Part shown: positions 43,125-52,045 of the stretch, one piece after another
Layout: each line of letters begins with the position of its first letter
How positions within the stretch are numbered: the stretch's first letter is position 1
DNA from: DASZHJ01 sp035604335
GTDB lineage: Bacteria > Pseudomonadota > Alphaproteobacteria > ATCC43930 > CGMCC-115725
Direction of reading: 5' to 3'
Assembly (NCBI GenBank): GCA_035604335.1
Contig: DATNIT010000074.1
Location: 1 to 64,000, forward strand
Length of the DNA: 64,000 bases
Made by a program: the position numbers and the translations under genes
Notes under the pieces: generated by a model
What the model was told of the DNA's origin: nothing
Seen by the model: the letters and a program-made list of their open reading frames with translations, nothing else
Databases searched by the model: none

Positions 43125-44761
43125 GCGTGGGCGCGGGACCCGGGACGGAGCAGAAGCCGCAGCGCCATTTGACGACCGTCCCCCAAGTGCTGGAACGGGC
43201 CGAGCAACTGCGCCAGCAGGGCCAGCTCGCGCAAGCGAAGGATCTCTGCCAGCAGGTCGTGGCGGCGCAGCCACGGAATGCCGACGCGCTGCATTTGCTC
43301 GGGATCGTGCTGCACCAAGCCGGCGATGCGGCGGCGGCGATCGAGATGCTGCAACGGGCGGTGGCGGCGAATCCGGGCGCGCCGCTCTACTTCTCCAACC
43401 TCGGCGAGATGTTGCGGCTTTCGGGTCGCTTCGACGAGGCGGTGGCGGCGGGACGCCGAGCCGTGGAGCTGCATCCCGGCTATGCGCACGGCCTCAACAA
43501 CCTCGGCATCGCGCATTACGACCGCCGGGAATACGAGGAGGCCGCCGATTGCTATCGGCGCGCCCTGGCGCGGGACCCCGGCTTCGCCGAGGCCCACAAC
43601 AACCTCGGCAATGCCTATCGCGCGCTGCACAACCTCGAGGAGTCCATCGCATCCTTCGACCGCGCCTTGCGACTGAAGCCGAATTATGTCGATGCGGTCG
43701 CGAATCAGGCCTCGGCCCTGCATTTGATCGGACGGTACGACGATGCGATCGCCGGGTATCGCAAGGCGATCGCCATGCAGCCCATGCACGCCAATGCCCA
43801 TTCGGGCGTCGGGTTGCTGTACCTGCTCAATGGCGATTTCGCGGAAGGCTGGTACGAATACGAGTGGCGATGGCGGTCGACGGAACTCACGACCCCGACC
43901 CTGCCCGGCGCCGTCTGGGGCGGCGAGAGCCTGGCCGGCCGCCGGATCCTGGTCTTCTCGGAGCAGGGCTTCGGCGACGCTCTGCAGTTCTGCCGCTACT
44001 TGCCGCTCCTGCGCGAGCGCGGCGCCACCGTCCTCCTGAGGGTCCCTCCGCCGCTCAAGATGCTGATGGCAGAGAGCATGCCGTGGGTCCAGGTTTCGAG
44101 CGACACGAAGGGCGGCCTGCCCGCGTACGATTGTCACTGCGCGCTCCTCAGCCTGCCGCATCGGATGGAAACGCGCCTGGAGACGATCCCGGCCGCGGTG
44201 CCCTATCTGCGCGCTCCCGAGGAAGCCCTGCGGCGCTGGGCCTCCCGGATCGAGGCTGCGCCGGGCGAGCTCAAGGTCGGGATCGTCTGGGCCGGAAGCA
44301 AGCTGCACGTCAACGACCTCAACCGCTCGATCCCGCTGGCCACCTGGGCTCCGCTGCTCGGCGTCGAGGGCGTGCGGTTCTTCAGCCTGCAGGTCGGCGA
44401 TGCCGCCCAGCGCCTCGCCGACGGGCCGGGCCGCAAGGTCGCGGACTTGTCCGCCCTGCTCACGGACTACGCCGAGACCGCGGCTGCGGTCGAGCAGCTC
44501 GACCTCGTGATCGCCGTCGACACGTCGGTCGTGCACCTCGCGGGCGCGCTCGCCAAGCCGACCTGGGTCCTGCTCCCGTGGGTGCCCGACTGGCGCTGGC
44601 TCAGGGATCGCGAGGACAATCCCTGGTACCCGACGCTTCGACTGTTCCGGCAGCCCGCGCGCTCTGCCTGGGAGCCGGTCATGACGCAAGTGGCTCAGGA
44701 GCTGGCGGCGGCGCGGAGCGACCGCGGCCGACTCACGCCGGCGCGCGGCGGCACCCCGTGA
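43121..44761 (+). CDS. TPR-domain glycosyltransferase (GT9/heptosyltransferase-like), copy 2
   Basis: The 546-residue paralogue of the previous protein starts at the ATG within its stop. About six TPR units (HLLGIVLHQAGDAAAAIEML, NLGEMLRLSGRFDEAVAAGR, NNLGIAHYDRREYEEAADCY and so on) cover residues ~20-260. The catalytic part has FSEQGFGDALQFCRYLPLL, LKVGIVWAGSKLHVNDLNRS and VIAVDTSVVHLAGALAKPTW. Its TPR part is closer to those of the following sulfotransferase and the 47.4-kb protein than to its own paralogue's. Confidence 0.92.
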   Translation: MSVGAGPGTEQKPQRHLTTVPQVLERAEQLRQQGQLAQAKDLCQQVVAAQPRNADALHLLGIVLHQAGDAAAAIEMLQRAVAANPGAPLYFSNLGEMLRLSGRFDEAVAAGRRAVELHPGYAHGLNNLGIAHYDRREYEEAADCYRRALARDPGFAEAHNNLGNAYRALHNLEESIASFDRALRLKPNYVDAVANQASALHLIGRYDDAIAGYRKAIAMQPMHANAHSGVGLLYLLNGDFAEGWYEYEWRWRSTELTTPTLPGAVWGGESLAGRRILVFSEQGFGDALQFCRYLPLLRERGATVLLRVPPPLKMLMAESMPWVQVSSDTKGGLPAYDCHCALLSLPHRMETRLETIPAAVPYLRAPEEALRRWASRIEAAPGELKVGIVWAGSKLHVNDLNRSIPLATWAPLLGVEGVRFFSLQVGDAAQRLADGPGRKVADLSALLTDYAETAAAVEQLDLVIAVDTSVVHLAGALAKPTWVLLPWVPDWRWLRDREDNPWYPTLRLFRQPARSAWEPVMTQVAQELAAARSDRGRLTPARGGTP

Positions 44762-44795
44762 CCGCGCGAGCGAGCCGCAAGAGGCGAGCGCGCCG

Positions 44796-46949
44796 ATGAG
44801 CGCGGACGTCGGCTCGCAATCGCCGCCGGGCAGTACCAGCAAGCAGCAGGTGATGCCGATCCCGCAGGTTCTGGCGCTCGCCGAGCAGCACCGCGCCGCC
44901 GGCCGGTTGGACGTCGCGCAGCATCTCTGCCAGCAGATCTTGCGAGCCCAGCCGCGCAACGCCGAGGCGCTGCACCTGCTCGGCATCACGCTGCACCAAG
45001 GGGGCCAACCAGCCGCGGCGATCGACGTCGTCACGCGCGCGATCGCGGCGAACGCGTCCGTGCCGCTCTACCATTCGAATCTCGGCGAGATGCTGCGGCT
45101 CGCGGGGCGCGCGGAGGAGGCGGTGGCGGCGGGCTCGCGCGCCGTGGCGTTGCAGCCGAATTTCACGCAAGCGCTCAACAACCTCGGCATCGCCTATTAC
45201 GACCGCGGCGAGTGGGACGAGGCCATCGTCTATTACCGGCGCGCGCTGGCGGTCGATCCCGGCTTCGCGGAGGCTCACAACAATCTGGGGAACGCTTTCC
45301 GCGCCCAGAAGAAATATCCCGAGGCGATCGCGGCCTATCACCGGGCGCTCCAGCTGAAGCCAGGCTATTCCGATGCTTACAACAATCTGGGCACGGCGAT
45401 CCGCGACCAGAAGAAGCCGAAGGACGCCGAGGAACCCTATCGGAAGGCGATGGCGCTCAAGCCGCGGGATCCGTCGATCCTGAACAATCTGGCGCTCACG
45501 CTGATGGATCTCGATCGGCCCGATGAGGCCCTGTCGCTGCTCCAGCAATCGATCGCCGTGGATCCCCGCAACCACAGCACCTTCACCTACTTCGCCAGCG
45601 CCTACCTCGAGAAAGACATGTTCGACGAGGCGCGGGCCGCCTGCGAGCGGGCGCTGAGCCTCAAGCCGGACGATCCCGACGCGCTCAACATCATGGGGCA
45701 GATCCTGTTCGAGCAAGGCCAGTCGGAGGCCGCGCTCGCAAGCTTCGAGAAGGCCCTCGCGCTCAAGCCGGACTTGAGCGATGCCTACAACAACATGGGA
45801 AATACCCTCAAAGAGCTTGGCCGGTTCGACGAGGCGAGAGACGCCTATTTCAAGGCGCTCGCCATCGATCCCAAAGCGACCGGCGTGCTGCTCAACCTGG
45901 CGGACGCCAAGAAGTTCGCGCCGGGAGATCCGCATCTGCTGACGCTCGAGGCTCTCGCGGCCGACCTCGCAGCGCTGTCGGAAGAGGAGCAGATGCAGCT
46001 CCATTTCGCGCTCGGCAAGGCCTATGGCGACCTCGGGCGGCACGAGGATTCCTTCCGTCATCTCCTGCAGGGCAACGCGTTGAAGCGCCGCACGGTCGAC
46101 TACAACGAGGGCGCGACGGCGCAGTTCTTCGATCGAATCCGCGCGGTCTTCACCCCCGAGCTCATCGCGAAGCAGACCGGCCACGGCGATCCATCCCGCC
46201 TGCCCATATTCATTCTCGGCATGCCGCGGTCGGGCACCACGCTGGTCGAACAGGTCCTGGCGAGCCACCGCAAGGTGTTCGGCGCCGGCGAGATCAAAGA
46301 CCTCGACATCGTCGTGCAGAGCGTTCGGACCGACGGCATCCACGAGGCGCCCTATCCCGATTATGTGACGGCGTTCGGGCCGGAGCAGCTGCGCCAGTTC
46401 GGCGCCCAGTACGTGAAGCGGCTCGGCGCCTATTCGACGACGGCCGAGCGGATCACCAACAAGATGCCCTCGAACTTCTTCTATGTCGGCCTCATTCACC
46501 TGGCGCTGCCGCATGCGCGCATCATCCACACCCGCCGCGATCCGATCGACACCTGCGTCTCCTGCTTCTCGAAACTCTTCTCGGGCGCACAGAACTACAG
46601 CTACGAGCTGGGCGAGCTCGGCCGCTATTACCGCAGATACGACGAGCTGATGGCGCATTGGCGGCGGGTGCTGCCCGCGGACGCCATGCTGGAAGTGCCC
46701 TACGAGGAGCTCGTGGAGGACTTCGATCCTTTGGCGCGCCGCATCGTCGACTATTGCGGGCTGGAATGGGACGACGCTTGCCTCGCCTTTCACGAGACCA
46801 AGCGCCCCGTCCGGACGGCGAGCGCCAGCCAAGTCCGCCGGCCGATCTTCAAGAGCTCGGTTGGCCGGTGGCGTGCCTACCAGGGCCTGCTGGAGCCGCT
46901 CATCAGAGAGCTGCCCCTCGAGCGCGAGGCAACCGCCGCGCCGCCCTGA
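44796..46949 (+). CDS. TPR-domain sulfotransferase
   Basis: The 717-residue protein has about ten TPRs (residues ~25-380) followed by a sulfotransferase. The 5'-phosphosulfate loop is FILGMPRSGTTLVEQVLASH (PRSGTT at 477-482), and the 3'-phosphate motif is ARIIHTRRDPIDTCVSCFSKLF. DAMLEVPYEELVEDFDPLARRIVDYCGL follows. It should transfer sulfate from PAPS. The TPR part is nearly that of the preceding glycosyltransferase, which suggests that both enzymes dock on the same partner. PAPS-forming cys genes are not in the window. Confidence 0.93.
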   Translation: MSADVGSQSPPGSTSKQQVMPIPQVLALAEQHRAAGRLDVAQHLCQQILRAQPRNAEALHLLGITLHQGGQPAAAIDVVTRAIAANASVPLYHSNLGEMLRLAGRAEEAVAAGSRAVALQPNFTQALNNLGIAYYDRGEWDEAIVYYRRALAVDPGFAEAHNNLGNAFRAQKKYPEAIAAYHRALQLKPGYSDAYNNLGTAIRDQKKPKDAEEPYRKAMALKPRDPSILNNLALTLMDLDRPDEALSLLQQSIAVDPRNHSTFTYFASAYLEKDMFDEARAACERALSLKPDDPDALNIMGQILFEQGQSEAALASFEKALALKPDLSDAYNNMGNTLKELGRFDEARDAYFKALAIDPKATGVLLNLADAKKFAPGDPHLLTLEALAADLAALSEEEQMQLHFALGKAYGDLGRHEDSFRHLLQGNALKRRTVDYNEGATAQFFDRIRAVFTPELIAKQTGHGDPSRLPIFILGMPRSGTTLVEQVLASHRKVFGAGEIKDLDIVVQSVRTDGIHEAPYPDYVTAFGPEQLRQFGAQYVKRLGAYSTTAERITNKMPSNFFYVGLIHLALPHARIIHTRRDPIDTCVSCFSKLFSGAQNYSYELGELGRYYRRYDELMAHWRRVLPADAMLEVPYEELVEDFDPLARRIVDYCGLEWDDACLAFHETKRPVRTASASQVRRPIFKSSVGRWRAYQGLLEPLIRELPLEREATAAPP

Positions 46950-46958
46950 CCCGCCGGC

Positions 46959-47171
46959 TCAGGGCGGCACCACCCCGATATAGTCGAGATAGGCCTTCAT
47001 GATCGCGTCCGCCTCGCGGCTGTCGCCCTTGATGGGGAGCGCGTAGTCGGGTGCCGCCGGCAGTGGCGACACGCCGCTCTCCGCGGAGAGCCAGGTGGCG
47101 ATCGTGCTCATCGTGTCGGGATCCGAGAGATCTTCGTACCACACCGTCCGCCGCGACCCTTCTCGACACGG
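46959..47171 (-). pseudogene. C-terminal relic of a sulfotransferase-like gene
   Basis: The open frame starts just after a TAA (47172-47174). It reads SRRTVWYEDLSDPDTMSTIA and DYALPIKGDSREADAIMKAY, like the VRYEDL-and-after end of a sulfotransferase, but has no catalytic P-loop. It points opposite to the intact TPR sulfotransferase, 10 bp from its stop. A fragment left by rearrangement is the likeliest reading; a genuine 61-residue protein from an internal GTG is possible. Confidence 0.4.
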
Positions 47172-47412
47172 TTAGGCATTCGATCCAACAACCGCATGGG
47201 CTCAGTCCTCTGAGGCCTCAAACCTCGGCCTACTCAATGTGGGCGATAGTGCCCTTAAGTATCGGGCGGGTTGGTCCCGAATTCAGCCGTTCGGGAGGTC
47301 CCAGATCAAGACGCAGGCTCGTGACTCCGGGCGGGGCTGACCCGGCGGGCGGAGTTGCGTAGACTTCGCCGTCCGACCGCGGCCGGAGATCTCGGCCGGC
47401 TCCAGCGCAGCG

Positions 47413-48339
47413 ATGAGTGAGTCCAGCGCGATCATGTCCGAAGACCGATCGACCGCAACGGCGCAAGCGCTGGCCAAGGCGGAACAATACCGGGAAACGG
47501 GTCAGCTTCTGGCCGCGGAGGATCTCTGCCGAAGAGTGTTGCAGGACGCGCCGAACCATGCGGCGGCGCTGCATCTGCTTGGCATCATCGCGCATGACGC
47601 CGGCAATGCCGCGGCCGCCATCGATCTGCTGAGACGCGCGATCGCGGCTGACGCGACACAATCGCATTACTTCGCAAACCTCGGGGAAATGTGCCGGCAG
47701 AGCGGCCGCCTGGATGAGGCCGTCGCGGCAGGGCGCCGCGCCATCGAGCTGCAACCGGACCACGCGCAGGCGTGGAACAACCTCGGCATCGCCCATTACG
47801 ACCGCGCCGAATACCAGCGAGCGGAGGCGTGCTATCGGGAGGCGATCCGGCTCGCGCCAGGCCTCGCCGAGACGTACAGCAATCTCGGCAACACCCTGCG
47901 CGCGCTCGGGAAACTGAACGAGGCCGTCGAAGCTTACGGGAAGGCCATCCAGCTCAAGCCGGAGGCCATCTCGGCCTACTACAACCTCGGCACGGTGCTG
48001 CGAGACCTAAGGCGGTTCGCCGACTCCGAGGTGACGTCCCGCAAGGGCCTGGCGCTGCGCCCCCACGAGATCGGGCTCTTGAACAACCTTGGCCTCGCGC
48101 TCGGGGCCCAAGGAAGAAGCGCGGAGGCCGCGACCACCCTTGCCCGCTCGGCCGTGCTCGATTCCGAGAACGGGAGGACCTTCATCTATCTGGCCACCGT
48201 GCTTCTCGACCTCGGCCGGCTCGAGGAAGCCCGCATCGCGACCGAAAAGGCGCAGGCGTTGTTGCCGACCGATGCGGAGACCATGCGCGTGTCTCTGCGC
48301 TTCGAAGATCAGCAGAGGCGCGCCGGCGGCTCCGGTTGA
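47413..48339 (+). CDS. TPR-only protein
   Basis: The 308-residue protein consists of about eight TPRs from residue ~10 to the end (AQALAKAEQYRETGQLLAAEDLC, HLLGIIAHDAGNAAAAIDLL, NLGEMCRQSGRLDEAVAAGR, NNLGIAHYDRAEYQRAEACY, YNLGTVLRDLRRFADSEV). It has no catalytic domain or signal peptide. The N-terminal TPRs are close copies of those in the TPR enzymes. An ATG at 47434 is an alternative start. It may be a scaffold, or the remains of a longer TPR enzyme. Confidence 0.85.
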   Translation: MSESSAIMSEDRSTATAQALAKAEQYRETGQLLAAEDLCRRVLQDAPNHAAALHLLGIIAHDAGNAAAAIDLLRRAIAADATQSHYFANLGEMCRQSGRLDEAVAAGRRAIELQPDHAQAWNNLGIAHYDRAEYQRAEACYREAIRLAPGLAETYSNLGNTLRALGKLNEAVEAYGKAIQLKPEAISAYYNLGTVLRDLRRFADSEVTSRKGLALRPHEIGLLNNLGLALGAQGRSAEAATTLARSAVLDSENGRTFIYLATVLLDLGRLEEARIATEKAQALLPTDAETMRVSLRFEDQQRRAGGSG

Positions 48340-48375
48340 GGAACCGTCTCGACGGGCGGCCGGACGAATGCAGAC

Positions 48376-48879
48376 TCAGAGCAGCGGGCTCACGGTCTTG
48401 TAGAGCTCGCCGAGCTGACGCTCCCAAGAGAGCTCGCGCATCGCTTGCGCCGCGCCGGCGGCCAGCGACAGCGCCGACTCCCGCTGCCGATACGCCTGCT
48501 CCAGGAGCTCGACGAACTCCTCGACGTCGCTCTCGCCCCAATCCGCGGTCGAGCGTAGCCCGGATGCGGCGGCGACGACGGACCGCTGCCTCCACGCGGC
48601 AAAGGTTCCGGTTCGCGCGATCAAGTCGAGGTGGTCGGTGTTGGCGGAGAGGATGGTGGGGATGCCCGAGGCCAGGCATTCCATGGCGATCAGGTTCGTG
48701 CCGCCCTCGGCGCGATTGGGAAACAGCGCGACGTTCACGTCCGCCAGGACGATCCGGTTGATCGGCTGGGCGGTGAGCGCGGGCTGAGGCCAATGCAGCA
48801 TGAGATTGAGCCCGTAGATGCCCCAGCCGAAATAGCTGGACGCCGCCCAGCGGAACACGATCGGACTGTCGGCGCTCAT
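48376..48879 (-). pseudogene. Glycosyltransferase family 4 gene with large internal deletion
   Basis: The 167-residue frame joins an N-terminal piece (SPIVFRWAASSYFGWGIYGL NLMLHW, then ALTAQPIN) directly to a C-terminal GT4 piece (VLADVNVALFPNRAEGGTNL and MECLASGIPTILSANTDHLDL). In full-length relatives some 200 or more residues lie between these, including the core of the acceptor and donor domains. The reading frame is preserved, so a short protein may still be made, but without a usable active site. It lies on the strand opposite to the TPR genes. Confidence 0.6.
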
Positions 48880-49027
48880 CCCGCATCTGCCGCTAGAAGG
48901 TTCCGGCGCAACAGAGGAAGAATTCGGCTCCTCGTCAAGGGCCTGCGCCCGCTGTCCGGCCGCATCGACGGGCCGTGACACGCTTCGCCCTGTGCTAAAT
49001 TGCGGCTCCGCAGCCTCGCTCTTCGGC

Positions 49028-49885
49028 ATGAGAGACGCACGGCCCATGGTGCAGCCCGCGACCTTCTTTCACTACAGCAACCCGATTCAGAAGCCGTTCG
49101 ACGCGGCTGTCGTCATCCCGACGACGTGCCGCCCATCCTTGGTTCGCGCGGTGCATTCGGTGTTTCACCAGGTCGGCGTGCAGCGGATCCATACGCTGAT
49201 CGGCATCGACGCGGTGCGCGGCAACGACGCGGTCATCGACGAAATCCTGGATACGCGGCCCGCTCAGCACGCGGTGACCGTCCTGCATCTTGGTTATTCG
49301 ACCTCGATCCGCCACGGCGGGTTCTACGGAACGATCGACGGCGGCGCGCTCCGCACCATCCTCACTTATGCGGCCAACAGCCGATACGTCAGCTATCTCG
49401 ACGACGACAATTGGATCGGCGAGACCCACATCGCGCGCTTGCTAAGCGCGATCCAGGGCCGGGACTGGGCGTTCACTCTGCGCTGGTTCGTGGATCCCGA
49501 GACCGACGAACCCATCGCCGTCGATCGGTGGGAATCGGTGGGCCCCGGCGAGGGCGTCTTCAAGGACAAATTCGGCGGCTTCGTCGATCCCAATTGCCTG
49601 ATGATCGACAAAGTGCGATGCGCCCACGTGCCGCCGCTCTGGACGGTGCCTCTGCGACCGCGCACGCCGACCGCCGACCGAACCGTGTTCGACGCATTGC
49701 GGAAATCGGGCGCGGTGGGAGCGACCGGAGAGGCGACGGCCTACTACGTGACCAACACGCACGACGATAACCACCCCATCCGGCTCCGCTGGATCAAGGC
49801 GCTGGAGCAGGAGCAAGGCAAGGCCGCACTGCGGGCGACGGCGGCGTTCGGTCCCGAATGGGCCAGGGCGCATCGAGAGACATAA
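49028..49885 (+). CDS. Glycosyltransferase family 2 protein
   Basis: The 285-residue protein has a GT-A start (KPFDAAVVIPTTCRPSLVRAVHSVF), TLIGIDAVRGND, and the DxD region YVSYLDDDNWIGETHIARLL. PNCLMIDKVRC and RTVFDALRKSGAVGATGEATAYYV follow. Starts at 49028 or 49046 are both possible; neither has a strong ribosome binding site. No membrane segment is seen. It belongs to the glycan island and the sugar is unknown. Confidence 0.85.
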   Translation: MRDARPMVQPATFFHYSNPIQKPFDAAVVIPTTCRPSLVRAVHSVFHQVGVQRIHTLIGIDAVRGNDAVIDEILDTRPAQHAVTVLHLGYSTSIRHGGFYGTIDGGALRTILTYAANSRYVSYLDDDNWIGETHIARLLSAIQGRDWAFTLRWFVDPETDEPIAVDRWESVGPGEGVFKDKFGGFVDPNCLMIDKVRCAHVPPLWTVPLRPRTPTADRTVFDALRKSGAVGATGEATAYYVTNTHDDNHPIRLRWIKALEQEQGKAALRATAAFGPEWARAHRET

Positions 49886-49962
49886 CGCGTCCGGCGCACG
49901 GCGCTCGATCGCTCGACGCCGGTGAGGCACATGGACAACCCGATGGCGATCGCCCCGAGCGC

Positions 49963-50142
49963 ATGAGCGACCCGGTTCTTCGTTGTGCCGCGCTCAGCAG
50001 CGGCCCGTATTCCAAGCGCTGGGAGATCCACGTGCTGGCGACGCTGGCGCGATCGGGACTCGCCGAGCCGGTCGCGATCTGGACCACGCGCCGCGGGACC
50101 GCGCGGCGGGGATTGGAGCGGCTCTGCGGTCGGCACGCCTAG
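49963..50142 (+). CDS. Hypothetical short protein or gene fragment
   Basis: A 59-residue frame reads DPVLRCAALSSGPYSKRWEIHVLATLARSGLAEPVAIW and then TTRRGTARRGLERL. The first part looks like the opening strand-helix of an enzyme domain rather than a complete protein. The tail is Arg-rich. No ribosome binding site is evident, and no family is recognised. The rest of 49886-50262 holds no gene I can support. Confidence 0.3.
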   Translation: MSDPVLRCAALSSGPYSKRWEIHVLATLARSGLAEPVAIWTTRRGTARRGLERLCGRHA

Positions 50143-50262
50143 CGCTGGGCCGCGTCCTTGGCTCCGATGGTCGGGTCGGACCAGACCCTCGGCTTCGCCC
50201 GATGCGAATGTCCGAGCGCTCAGATCGACGCGGCCGCGGCGCGGCGGCTGGGGCTCACCCGA

Positions 50263-50919
50263 TCAATGCGTGTGCCCGTGCTTGTTCTTGGTGCCGGACA
50301 ACGTCGTCACGCCTCCGCCGCCGGAGGTGGTCGGAGGGGTGATCGAGCTCGGATTGATCAGGGCAGGGCCGAACCCGCCTCCGCCACCGACCTGGATTCC
50401 GGCGGCGCTCCCCGACGCGCTCGTGACGGTGATGACGCCGCTGTTCGTGATCCCACCGGTGAACGACGGCACGTTGAGATTGATCCCGACGCCGCCGCCT
50501 GCGCTGGCATTGACGGCGATCGTGCCGGTGCTGTTGTTGATGATCCCGTTGGTGACCACCGACGAGCCCGTCACATTGATGCCCGCGGGGGTGCCGCCGC
50601 TCGCAAAAATGTGACCGCTGTTCGTAACCGAGCCACTGATCGTCGCGCTGTCGATCGAGAGCGAGCCCGGCACCGACGAGCTCGGCGGACCGATCACCCC
50701 GGTCGAGCCGTTGCTGACGCCGCCGTGCACCACCGCGCCGTTGGTGATGGTGACGCAGTCGAGCGTGCCGAAATTCGAGAACGCGCCGAACGAGCCCGGG
50801 CCGGTGATGGTGCCGTTGGGATTGCAGGCCCAGGCATTGCCGCCCAATCCCGCGATGATCGCGAGCGCCGAGGTCGCCGAGAGAACGCGCGCTCTCTGAG
50901 ACCGCAATTTCCTAGACAT
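50263..50919 (-). CDS. Autotransporter/adhesin-like exported protein without beta-barrel
   Basis: The 218-residue protein has a long signal sequence (RKLRSQRARVLSATSALAII ending AWA) and a mature part built of short beta-helix-like repeats rich in N, G, S, T and I: GGVSNGSTGVIG, VTNSGHIFASGG, VVTNGIINNSTGTIAVN, GGITNSGVITVTSASG. This is the passenger pattern of type V autotransporters. The beta-barrel and linker are absent, and the chain ends in a polar GTKNKHGHTH tail. It could be a truncated autotransporter or a small secreted adhesin. The abundant Ser/Thr/Asn sites make it a possible glycosylation target. Confidence 0.72.
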   Translation of the reverse strand: MSRKLRSQRARVLSATSALAIIAGLGGNAWACNPNGTITGPGSFGAFSNFGTLDCVTITNGAVVHGGVSNGSTGVIGPPSSSVPGSLSIDSATISGSVTNSGHIFASGGTPAGINVTGSSVVTNGIINNSTGTIAVNASAGGGVGINLNVPSFTGGITNSGVITVTSASGSAAGIQVGGGGGFGPALINPSSITPPTTSGGGGVTTLSGTKNKHGHTH

Positions 50920-51014
50920 TGCCCTAAATCCTCCTCATCGGCCCCTTCGCACTCTATGCACGATAGCAGGACTCGCGCGCGGCGTCGCGGCGCCGGTGCT
51001 CGTGAGTGTCTCCG

Positions 51015-51920
51015 TCAGGTGGCGACGACCAGGCCGGAGCGGCCGGTGACCCGGCGCGCGGTCTCCAGGACGGTCGTGACGCTGCGCCCGGCCTTGTCGA
51101 CCTGGTAGGCGGCGTAGAGATGCGGACGCTCGAGGCCGGGGCGCGCCTTCAGCAGCTTGAGCCCGCCCGAGCGAAGCTCGCTCGCGAGGATCGCCGGCGG
51201 CAAGAGGCTCACCCCCTCGCCCGCGGCGGTGAGCCGGATGATCACGGAGAGGTCGTTGCAGGTGCTGAGCTGCTGCGGCTCGAGCCCCGCGGAGCCGAAC
51301 CAGTTGCGCACCAGCTTCATCAGGCTCGAGGGCTCCGGATGAGTGAAGACGTGGAAGCGCAGGAGATCGCGCGGCTCGACCCATTTGGCGCGCAAGCCGA
51401 GCCCGGGGCTCGCGACCCAGGCATGGGTCATCGTGCCCAAGGGCTCGACCCGGACATAGGGCTCGACCTCCGGCTCGACCACGAAGGCGAGATCGAGCTC
51501 GCGCGCGTTGAGCCGCTGGCACAGCACCACGCTGTTGTCGATGGTGAGCGCCACGGTGAGCTCCGGATAGTGCTTGCGCAAATCGCCCAGCAGCTGCGCC
51601 ATGCAGCTCAGCGCGAAGCTCGCGGGAGCACCGAGCCGGAGCCGGCCGAGCAGCGGGTCGCGGGCGGCGTGCTGCGCCGTGATCTGCCCCGCGAGATCCA
51701 TGAGCCGCGTGACGAGCGGCAACATCGCCGTTCCTTCGGCGGTGAGCCGGGCCTGGCGGCCGGCGCGCTCGAAGACGCGGATCCCGAGCGCCTCCTCGAG
51801 GCTCTTGATTCGGAGGCTGATGGTGGGCTGTGTCAGATTGAGCTGCACCGCGGCGGCCCGAAAGCTGCCGAGCCGCACGATCCAGTAAACCGCCTCGATC
51901 TGCCCAAGGGTCGCTCTCAT
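51015..51920 (-). CDS. LysR-family transcriptional regulator
   Basis: The 301-residue protein starts at the ATG read from 51920; upstream in-frame codons are not supported. Residues 1-60 form the winged helix (IEAVYWIVRLGSFRAAAVQLN, TQPTISLRIKSLEEALGIRV, FERAGR). The rest is the LysR effector-binding domain (LRLGAPASFALSCMAQLLGD and ELDLAFVVEPEVEP). It diverges from the binding-protein gene and most likely controls that catabolic operon with a carboxylic or sugar-derived inducer. Confidence 0.93.
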   Translation of the reverse strand: MRATLGQIEAVYWIVRLGSFRAAAVQLNLTQPTISLRIKSLEEALGIRVFERAGRQARLTAEGTAMLPLVTRLMDLAGQITAQHAARDPLLGRLRLGAPASFALSCMAQLLGDLRKHYPELTVALTIDNSVVLCQRLNARELDLAFVVEPEVEPYVRVEPLGTMTHAWVASPGLGLRAKWVEPRDLLRFHVFTHPEPSSLMKLVRNWFGSAGLEPQQLSTCNDLSVIIRLTAAGEGVSLLPPAILASELRSGGLKLLKARPGLERPHLYAAYQVDKAGRSVTTVLETARRVTGRSGLVVAT

Positions 51921-51921
51921 A

Positions 51922-51938
51922 GATAGAAGAATCCTATC
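51922..51938. promoter_or_regulatory. Candidate LysR box
   Basis: GATAG-AAGAATC-CTATC is an inverted repeat with the T-N11-A spacing of LysR-family sites. It lies within the 125-bp divergent region, directly before the regulator's start codon, where it could serve autoregulation and activation of the operon on the other side. Confidence 0.4.
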
Positions 51939-52045
51939 GTCCAGGCCCAGGCATTTCAATTTGTTCCAATCGAGGGCGCGGCCTAGTGTTGAACCAGCGC
52001 TCGGGCCCAGTCCGGTGCTCGACGCCAATGAACGGGGGCCAGGCC

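Noticed and set aside
42518..45034. 838-codon minus-strand open frame across the TPR genes
   Set aside because: Length alone is misleading in GC-rich repeats. The plus-strand genes have TPR and GT9 motifs in tight overlapping order; the antisense frame has none.
50158..51108. Plus-strand frame over the autotransporter-like gene
   Set aside because: The minus strand has a signal peptide and regular N/G/S/T repeats; the plus frame is an Arg/Ala/Asp-rich shadow.
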